Under the pieces are notes generated by a model. It ran no database searches. It was not told where the DNA came from and worked only from the letters and a program-made list of their open reading frames with translations. A program made the translations under genes and the position numbers. Below are positions 58,001 through 64,000 of a DNA stretch of 64,000 bases, piece by piece (position 1 is the stretch's first letter; each line of letters starts with the position of its first letter). The DNA is from Macrocystis pyrifera (taxonomy: Eukaryota > Sar > Phaeophyceae > Laminariales > Laminariaceae), in contig JASSKH010000006.1 of the NCBI GenBank assembly GCA_031763025.1, positions 12,211,979 through 12,275,978 on the forward strand, given 5' to 3'.

Positions 58001-61000
58001 GAGAGCGATTGCGAACACAAAAGTCGATTACAGAGCGCGGTCACGTTACGTTGTGCGGGACATAGTTTTTTACCAACGGCAATGCCTCTCCTGCGAGGGC
58101 TGTCAAGGCCCGCCACGGTAGGAGAGAAGGGGCGTCAGAAAAAGAACTTACGGCTTCACAGTGGCGCCCGTGCCTACATTTAGGGTGCCGGCATGATATA
58201 TGCGCCAGCCAGCAATACCGGCACTAACTGCAGCGGCAACCGGCACTAATTACTCCGCGCACTGTCCCCACTGGTTACCATTCACCGGCACTAAACAGCC
58301 GGCACTATACTATATAGGGGCCACCACATTAGTTAATCGCTGTACCACTGCTCTGTACAGACACCAAAATACTGGTCAAATTCCAAGTGTTTTTCTCCCC
58401 ACGGCGGGACTGCAGCCTAAAACGGGCTACGCTTAACAAAGGGGTTAATTTAATCCTAGGGACAGGGTAGCGCGGTACACACCCCCATGGGATAGTATCA
58501 CGGGGGACCATAGTAAACAGGAAATATAGTAAATAGGTAAATATATAGGTTTTAGCGTGTGCCGTAGGTCCTATTTACTATGGTCCCCCGTAATAGACAC
58601 CTCGAAACAAAAAAAAAGTCGAAGGAAAAATACCCATCTGCTCCAAGCACCACCTGGAACAGATCATCTATCCGCTGTTGATGATCTAGATCTTTCAAGG
58701 CAGAAAATTACATTCCCGATCTTGTACGATCATCTAGCTCACGTTTGCCGCGCGGGACCACCCGCAAAAAGTTCATGATCTAGCACGTGTTCCGTGAGTT
58801 CGATCTGTGCCATCCAGGTCCTGCATGCACAACCTCTCATAAAGGCGGGGGAAGAACTACTATCAACAGTAGATGGCACAGACGATCTAGATCATGATTT
58901 GTCCGAGGTGTCCAGTGTTGAGTTGCTCAAAGTGAGCGATAAAAACTTCACGGTTGGGCTGAAAGATGCGACCTCAAAACCTGCTGTAGAAGGCCCCCCA
59001 CCCCGACCCAAACGAAGTAAAACTTGTTTTAGGATGTCGACTCACCCCGCTAACGTCTGAGCAAACCGACTGAGTCTCCCAGTTAGCGTCGCCCGATACG
59101 TCCGGCGCCCCCTGTTCCAGTTTAGCGATCTCGTCCACGAGCTTGCGGAGATCGGCGACTTGCTGCTCCTGCCTCTGGCACCTGCACATCAGCTCCATGC
59201 GCTCCGCCTGGAACACAGTAGCAGACGAGGGAGGGATGAGGTGGGGGGGGACGGTTCGTGTCAAAAGTAGGTCTTCTTGTGAGTCCGGCGTTATAGTTTG
59301 TTGATATCGATCCCGGTTCTTGGTGTGGACCTGTCTTGGTCGTATTTCGCGTTTTGTCTCAGTCGTTTTTATCCATAGGTGTCTGCCTGGGTACTATTGT
59401 AAAATAGACTGTTACTCGTACTATAAATATTAATAATATCAATAGTACTCAACGTAGTATTATAGATCGATTCCAGTCCGATGGCAATGGGAACGATATG
59501 TATCTTGAAAGATTTGAGCTATTTCTTTCTAAACATTTCGGCGGCCGTGTATCTCGCGAGGGACTTAAAATAAGGCTTTCCGCCATCAGGAAGTTCTTCA
59601 TAACTTCTGCGAGAACTTGCAAACGCCGTCGATACTTCATCCATGGTACGGCGTCGAATATTTCACGAGGAAATAAGATTCCGAAAAAAAAATCAAAAAA
59701 TTGGCCCAAAACCGGCCGATGTTCCAATCTCGTCATAAATTCGGCCAATCTTCGGAAAATTCCACACCTCGGACAGCTCATGATCTCTATATCTGATATA
59801 CCTACAGTGGATTATCTGCTACAGTGGACCATAGGAAATAGGACCTACGGTACACAAAAAAACGATATATTTCCCTATTTTTACTCTCAATATTTGGTCC
59901 TATTTGCTATGGTCCCCCGTAATAGTTCCTCACTGTTATGAAAGCTTGTGTAGGATCAGTGTAGTGAATATCCAACCCAGAAAACATGTGCTAGATAGAT
60001 CATGCAGATTGTACGGGTTCCCCCCGGGCAGCAGGAGCTAGGCGTACAGATCATCTCCCCTGGAAGGTCTAGGTCATTATGTAAAATCGATTTTCCGTCC
60101 GGGGTATGGAAATATATCTCCCTCGTAAAATATTCGTAGCCATACCCTGTGTGAACCACTTGTACCAACTGCATTGGAAAGCTTTCGCGAAAAGAACGAA
60201 ACAGTCCTGCTAGCAGAAAGTCTCGTTTCAAGTTTCCCGCGAGATACAGCCGCTGACATGGTGCAAAAACAGACAGTTAAAAACACTTCGAGATGTCGTC
60301 CCCATTGGAATCGGCATTAGCATGCTCCACATTCGTACGATAGTACTTTGTACTTCTGTTATAATTACGTATCAGGTAGTTATCAAGGTAACTATGAACG
60401 TCACTGCTCGTATTACTGTTATCGATAGCATGTACATCAGCTCCAAGCGCTCCCTCCGCCTGTACTGCAGCATGAAGGTAGGGGAGGCTTGTAGATGCAT
60501 ACCAAGTACCTGTTGTATGTTCAGTCATTTTTACTACCCTTTACATGAACGACTCTCGAATCGGTCGTTTCGCTCTTTTTCAGTCCGCTGGTCGTGTCTT
60601 TTGTTCTACATATACCAGGTTCTACTACTGCACGTGTTTAGATCATCACATTGCTACAAAATTTAAATTTTTGATAACGACAAAACGACAGCGACAGCAA
60701 CAGTAATATAATAGCAACAGCATCACCAGTATCACCAGTATCACCAAATCACCAAATCACCAGACACCAACAACACCACAACAACCTAACAACAACACAA
60801 CCATCACCAACAGCACCACAGACACCAACCAAATATGCAAATATATACTTCTTATGTATGTATGTATTTATATATTTCTTAAGCTCGAAATCATCAGCCG
60901 CACCTTGATATCCGCCAGCTGGGAGCGAAGAGCGATACCCGCGACCCGCGGAGCACCATGGTTGCTGTCCATAGAGTCCCTAGTCTCCCCCTTCATCCTG

Positions 61001-63277
61001 GCATCGAGCAGACTGTCCACGTCGTCATCGAGGTTGGTTGAACCGGAGGCCTCCTGGGTCTGAAGCCTTGCCATGACGGTCTGAGTCGAATGGCAGCAAT
61101 CCGGGGGGGAACAAACGCAAACGTTTTTGTCAAAGGAGGTGGGACCAGCGTCTCGAAACGACAAAAAACAGAAATCGACAGCAACAACAACAAAAGCCAC
61201 ATCAGAAGAACACATAAAACAGCATGGTAAATACATGCGACGGATAACACCAACACGAAAAAAGCACCAGCATCGACGAACAAGACAAATCTCACCAAGA
61301 AAAACAACAACAACAGTACCAAAAACAATAGCAGCAGCAACAACAAGCGCAACAACGACAACACCAACGAAAACAACAACCAAACCAACGACGACGACAA
61401 AACACCGACCGAAAAAATAAGTACCAGCACAAAAAGAAAACGCATCCACGACAACAGCATCCTCCAAACACCAACAAGAACCACCACCACCAAAAGAAAC
61501 AACAACCAAAATGGCCACCACCACCGCCATTTACATCAAAAACAACCACAAAAACACCACCACCACCATCTCCACGCACAACAACAGCCAAACACCACCA
61601 CCGCCCGCAACAACAATCGGACGCTACCACCACCACAACAACAACAACAACAACAACAATCAAACACCACCTTGGTAATCTCCTCTTCCTTCCGCTTGGC
61701 CCTCCTCCTCAGCCTGTCAATCTGTTCCTGCTGGTCCTCGGCGAGCCTGGACAGACTGTCTCGAGCAGCTACCGCGTCATCCAGGTTGGCCTGCACGATG
61801 AAAAACAGACACAGATCGGAAACAAACAAAACGGGAAAACAACGGCATCACAAAACAGCAAAACCAAATTCTACCGAATCGTTGTTGTCCACCAGCGACC
61901 CCCTTCCCACCCTTACCGCAGTCACCGCCACTACTCCTAAAACCACCACCACACCAATAACGCCTCCACCCCCACCGCCAACAGCCCTAGTCAATACCCG
62001 TAGCAACCCCCTCCCAACCATCACCGGCACCACTATTCCCACTGCCACTACCGCGGAAGCCCCCCCAGCGCCACCATACACTGGTAAATCCACTCTAAGG
62101 CCCTCCCGCTGAGGACTTTCGGGTGAACAAGAACAGGTAAATCGGCTTTTCGTCACAAGAAAATAATATTGGGAACGGGAGTGGGACCACTTTTTAGTCG
62201 TGAAAAACAGGGCCGCATTAGAGATAAGACCACCAAAATTGTCTGTCCCTAGGTGGTCCCAAAGCGTATCCAACATGCCGCTGAAGCACCAACACCCCTA
62301 CTCCTACCGCCACTACCTCTACCAACACCATCACCACCTGTACCACCCCCCCCCGTCATAATCACCATCGCCGCCAGCACCACCATCTCCAACACTACTA
62401 CCGCGGAAACCCCACCAACACCATCATACCAAGAACACCCCTATCTCTCAACGCCACCGCCCGCCCTTATCAGCGCAATCACCACCCGTACCCCCCCTCC
62501 CCTCCACCACTGCCACCACCACCTCGACCATCACGACCGCGGAAGCCTCCTCTCTCCCACCACCGCCACCGCTACCTACAATCCCCACCACCACAACGGC
62601 GGAAGGGTCAACACGGAAGCCTGTACATACAAAAACATGGTCCAACTCCAAAAAAATGGTGAAAAGATGATGGCGTCCAAAACTCCTTACGTACCCTGCG
62701 CAGGGCCGAACCGCCGAAGAATATCCTCGGAAAACGCGAATGTAGATGAGGAGTTACAAGCCGCACATCGTGTGGACCATCAACCATTTTGTCGAAACTT
62801 GGGCCAAGCCGTGAACGCTACGTAGGGTGTTTGCGAATCGGTTGATTTCTAGTGGTCTGTTACCCATACAAAAATGAGCCCAACCCACGAAACTTTAGGG
62901 TCTCCTCAACGTTGGGTTTGCCAGAAAAAATAACTGAAAATGCCGCTTTAATTGGATTGCTCTTGGGTTAGGTTGACTCTTAGGAGGCTTGTATGGGTTG
63001 AGGTCATCACTTTATATAGAACACACACCACAAGAAACCCAAACCAAATTGGTTCCGACCAGTTTTTTCGCAAACAACCTATAAATACTATTTTGCGAAA
63101 CAACCAGCAACCTGCAACCAAAGCAGAGCTATCATAATCATCAGGAGGGCAATAAACATGAGGCCTGCTGGTTTTCAATTCATAGTTGCTAACCTTAAGG
63201 TCGTCGCTTCCGAGAGCTTTGGTCCGACGAATGGCGGCCACCTTTTCCCAGAGGTGTTTGACCGTCGCCACCTTCAC
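54723..63277 (-). CDS. Coiled-coil protein with basic Ser/Gly/Arg-rich tail (3' part of gene)
   Basis: Seven exons (63277-63194, 61790-61671, 61080-60904, 59207-59046, 57924-57757, 57245-57159, 55094-54723) all join in phase 0 and give 389 residues ending at a TGA. Visible parts are: a helical piece with VKHLWEKVAAIRRTKALG; a heptad-rich segment (SLSRLAEDQQEQIDRLRRRA then KRKEEEITK); a polar stretch with LDDDVDSLLDARMKGE; a second helix (RQEQQVADLRKLVDEIAKLE); a very basic helix (LARWFKSRGGDRRRLLRRY); and a disordered tail with SARSARSTRS, GNGNGNGNG and SPRSAEGRS. No catalytic domain is visible. The N-terminal part lies beyond 63277, so a motor or other head domain cannot be excluded. Family was not recognised; a cytoskeletal or scaffold role is a guess. 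Confidence 0.75.
55195..55610 (-). pseudogene. Three decayed tandem copies of the last exon's 5' part
   Basis: Blocks at about 55200-55268, 55346-55405 and 55538-55610 each resemble plus-strand 55041-55105. In order, the shared words are GCTGACGC(C/T)-like sequence, GAGCGGGTGGAGCGGG, CTGATCTCGCCGATC-like sequence and GAGCC(C/T)T(G/T)GACACA or GGCCTGGACGCAG. The copies are separated by G-rich tracts. They carry frame differences and lie in the last intron. Confidence 0.6.
55790..56180. repeat. Family C element, diverged
   Basis: Contains TAGCGTGGGGGCCGTAAAATC, ACGATACAGATCTTGCATCG, CTGTACATGATCTGATATG and ends GTCCGACGTGTG. Confidence 0.5.
56301..56402. repeat. Family D element (diverged)
   Basis: GGACTGGGAGTCTCGTTTTGG is mirrored imperfectly by AACACGAGGCCTCAATCC. 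Confidence 0.45.
56495..56603. repeat. Family A palindromic element
   Basis: It runs from TATTACGGGGGACCATAG to CTATGGTTCCCCGTAATA and is the copy closest to a perfect terminal palindrome. Confidence 0.8.
56615..57071. repeat. Two fused family C elements
   Basis: The conserved order TTGCCGGGTGGGACCCG, TTCCTGGGTTGGATCTG, ACAACGACAGG occurs at 56728-56830. It occurs again as GCTGCCGAGTGGGACCCG, GCTGGGTTGGAAC, ACAACGGCAGG at 56910-57008. It closes CTATGTGTCCGACGCGTG and ends about 90 bp from an exon. Confidence 0.6.
57159..57245 (-). CDS. Coiled-coil protein gene, penultimate exon
   Basis: The acceptor TTTTTTTTCAG is followed in phase 0 by AGGDMFASARVGKVPARGGV and GVRSPASDD. The donor is GATGAT before GTAAGC. 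Small, Gly/Arg-rich, likely disordered. Confidence 0.7.
57405..57742. repeat. AAAGC/AGAGC pentanucleotide satellite
   Basis: About 60 units of AAAGC with AGAGC, AGGC and ACAGC variants fill most of the 511 bp intron and stop about 15 bp from the donor of the exon at 57757. On the transcribed strand it is pyrimidine-rich. The long KQSKAKQ and LLCFAL ORFs are its artefacts. Confidence 0.9.
57757..57924 (-). CDS. Coiled-coil protein gene, basic helix exon
   Basis: The acceptor CCTCCCTCCCTCAG is followed in phase 0 by MSHDSSQMPRAVEDMSEADL, RELARWFKSRGGDRRRLLRR and YKAGRQKTEALNARKQ. The donor is CAG before GTAATG. The Met is internal if joined to the upstream exon. The DLRELARWFKSR stretch is amphipathic. 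Confidence 0.78.
58496..58595. repeat. Family A element, internally deleted
   Basis: It runs from TATCACGGGGGACCATAG to CTATGGTCCCCCGTAATA but lacks part of the left arm (AAACAGGAAATATAG). Confidence 0.75.
58651..58912. repeat. Family C element
   Basis: It opens CACCTGGAACAGATCATC and closes GATCATGATTTGTCCGAGGTG. Confidence 0.6.
59046..59207 (-). CDS. Coiled-coil protein gene, central helix exon
   Basis: The acceptor CTACTGTGTTCCAG is followed in phase 0 by AERMELMCRCQRQEQQVADL, RKLVDEIAKLEQGAPDVSGD and ANWETQSVCSDVSG. The donor is GGG before GTGAGT. Leu/Ile/Val spacing in the first 30 residues fits heptads. A decayed partial copy of its start is at 60428-60459. Confidence 0.8.
59761..60110. 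repeat. Family C element carrying a nested A element
   Basis: It opens TCCACACCTCGGACAGCTCATG and closes ATTTTCCGTCCGGGGTATGGA. The A copy at 59818-59924 splits it, and C-type sequence (TGTAGGATCAGTGTAGTG) follows. Confidence 0.6.
59818..59924. repeat. Family A element nested in a C element
   Basis: It runs from GCTACAGTGGACCATAGG to CTATGGTCCCCCGTAATA, the second clear case of A inside C. Confidence 0.7.
60428..60459 (-). pseudogene. Decayed partial copy of the exon at 59207
   Basis: After a CAG the minus strand reads GCGGAG-GGAG-CGCTTGGAGCTGATGTACATG. The functional exon starts GCGGAGCGCATGGAGCTGATG. A four-base insertion (GGAG) shifts the frame and similarity ends after about 30 bp. A working alternative exon is unlikely. 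Confidence 0.5.
60904..61080 (-). CDS. Coiled-coil protein gene, acidic/polar exon
   Basis: The acceptor GCCATTCGACTCAG is followed in phase 0 by TVMARLQTQEASGSTNLDDD, VDSLLDARMKGETRDSMDSN and HGAPRVAGIALRSQLADIK. The donor is AAG before GTGCGG. Confidence 0.8.
61150..61660. repeat. CAA/CCA-rich low-complexity intron
   Basis: Dense ACAACA and CCACCA words fill the 590 bp intron between 61080 and 61671. Val/Phe-rich or Thr/Asn/Lys-rich ORFs here are artefacts. Confidence 0.8.
61671..61790 (-). CDS. Coiled-coil protein gene, heptad exon
   Basis: The acceptor TTCATCGTGCAG is followed in phase 0 by ANLDDAVAARDSLSRLAEDQ and QEQIDRLRRRAKRKEEEITK. The donor is AAG before GTGGTG. Strong coiled-coil character: Leu/Ile/Ala at a and d positions, charged residues elsewhere. 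Confidence 0.85.
61860..62640. repeat. ACC/CCA-rich low-complexity intron sequence
   Basis: Imperfect blocks with ACTACCGCGGAAGCC-like words (near 62046, 62396, 62550) and many ACCACC runs. The Pro/Thr-rich ORFs (61672-62112, 62253-62825) are not supported as exons. Confidence 0.65.
63194..63277 (-). CDS. Coiled-coil protein gene, most 5' exon in window
   Basis: The acceptor CTGGTGAGCAG is followed in phase 0 by VKVATVKHLWEKVAAIRRTK and ALGSDDLK. The donor is AAG before GTTAGC. Earlier exons lie at higher coordinates, probably beyond the window. Nothing with matching character was seen between 63290 and 64000. Confidence 0.7.
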
Positions 63278-64000
63278 CTGCTCACCAGATGAAGAAAAAA
63301 AAAGCGAACCAAAACACAACAAACACGGTGTATACAATAAACATATATTTCACAATAAGCGAACGAACAAGCGAGCGAGCAAGGAGGAAACAACAACACG
63401 AATTATACATACTAAGACTCGTCAAACGATAACATAAAAGTAGATTCTGATAAACCGGTATCATAAAACGAAGGAACAAGACTAACTCAATTGCTGCTGT
63501 GAGACCGAGAAATTCCTACAGAGGTCATACCCGCAAGCTGCGGGTTGTGATACTTTCGATCGCGCCGTGTAGGAAAAAAGAGCTGAGCCTACTGTATCTA
63601 TCTGCCCTTAACTATCTAGATCATGGAGTGGGAAAATATTCCGCTCGATGTGTGGACACGTTTGGAACAGTGCCGGCATGTGCCAAGCCAATAAACCGGC
63701 ATTATCGCGGGCCCCGGCGCTATTTCGCCCGCTGCCACACCGGCTAATCCCACCTGTGCCGAGCAATTCCACCGGCATTATATCGAGCACCGGCACTAAT
63801 ATAGAGGGACCTCCTCTTCATACCGAACAACACAAAGACAACAGCTTTATTGCTGTCAGCGTGTACGCGAAGAATGGAAAATCTTGCTTGCACCCGTGCA
63901 ACATGCCACGTGTCGCCTTGCCCTGTAAATCGTTTATCAAAAAGGCATCACCTCCCAAACATGCAGTTACCGTTGCTAACCCTGCCACTTCTTACCGCCA

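Noticed and set aside
57388-58065. 225-codon KQSKAKQ-type ORF, and antisense LLCFAL-type ORFs
   Set aside because: Both come from the AAAGC pentamer. The real exon here is on the minus strand at 57924-57757.
61292-61663. Val/Cys/Phe-rich ORFs resembling membrane proteins
   Set aside because: Reverse translation of a CAA/CCA-rich intron. Composition alone explains the hydrophobicity.

Overview
The window is nuclear DNA from a eukaryote with a large, repeat-filled genome. Coding sequence appears as small GC-rich islands of 68-372 bp, bounded by recognisable splice sites and separated by introns mostly of 0.5-3 kb. There are no bacterial-style gene blocks. Intron size, repeat load, gene types and a Ty1/copia-type integrase relic would fit a stramenopile with long introns, such as a brown alga. 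That assignment is inference and is not demonstrated by any single marker.

Three multi-exon genes were assembled by hand on the minus strand. Their exon phases agree at every proposed junction. From right to left they are: (1) 63277-54723, the 3' part of a coiled-coil protein of unknown function with a basic Ser/Gly/Arg-rich tail (7 exons seen; the gene continues past the right edge or into unread exons); (2) 42154-26730, a mitochondrial-type trans-2-enoyl-ACP/CoA reductase (MECR/Etr1 family; 8 firm exons plus a candidate last exon; the first exon was not found); (3) 20686-6484, an apparently complete WDR53-like WD40 protein (9 exons, about 433 residues). On the plus strand, at the left edge, three short islands (524-1979) look like the 3' end of a multi-pass membrane protein gene that converges on the WDR53-like gene.

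The rest is introns and intergenic DNA filled with repeats. Five dispersed families were recognised by eye: A, ~105 bp palindromic elements; B, a relative of A with the same outer ends but a different inner arm, arranged in tandem arrays; C, GATC-rich 250-450 bp elements with terminal inverted repeats; D, ~85-100 bp palindromes containing CTGCAG; E, ~500-600 bp elements bounded by G/C homopolymers. A elements sit inside C elements at least twice, which gives a relative age order. There is also a decayed copia relic (48.6-50.1 kb), a degenerate tRNA-like sequence with a Pol III-type T tract (23.3-23.4 kb), several minisatellites and many simple repeats.

The genes are unrelated in function as far as can be seen: mitochondrial fatty-acid synthesis, a WD40 scaffold or E3-ligase adaptor candidate, and a coiled-coil protein. 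They do not form a pathway cluster. The most unusual points are two GC-AG introns with the same GCGAGT donor in neighbouring genes, decayed partial copies of two exons lying in the introns of the coiled-coil gene, and the A/B element pair with one member amplified in tandem. No convincing new defence or other multi-gene system was found.
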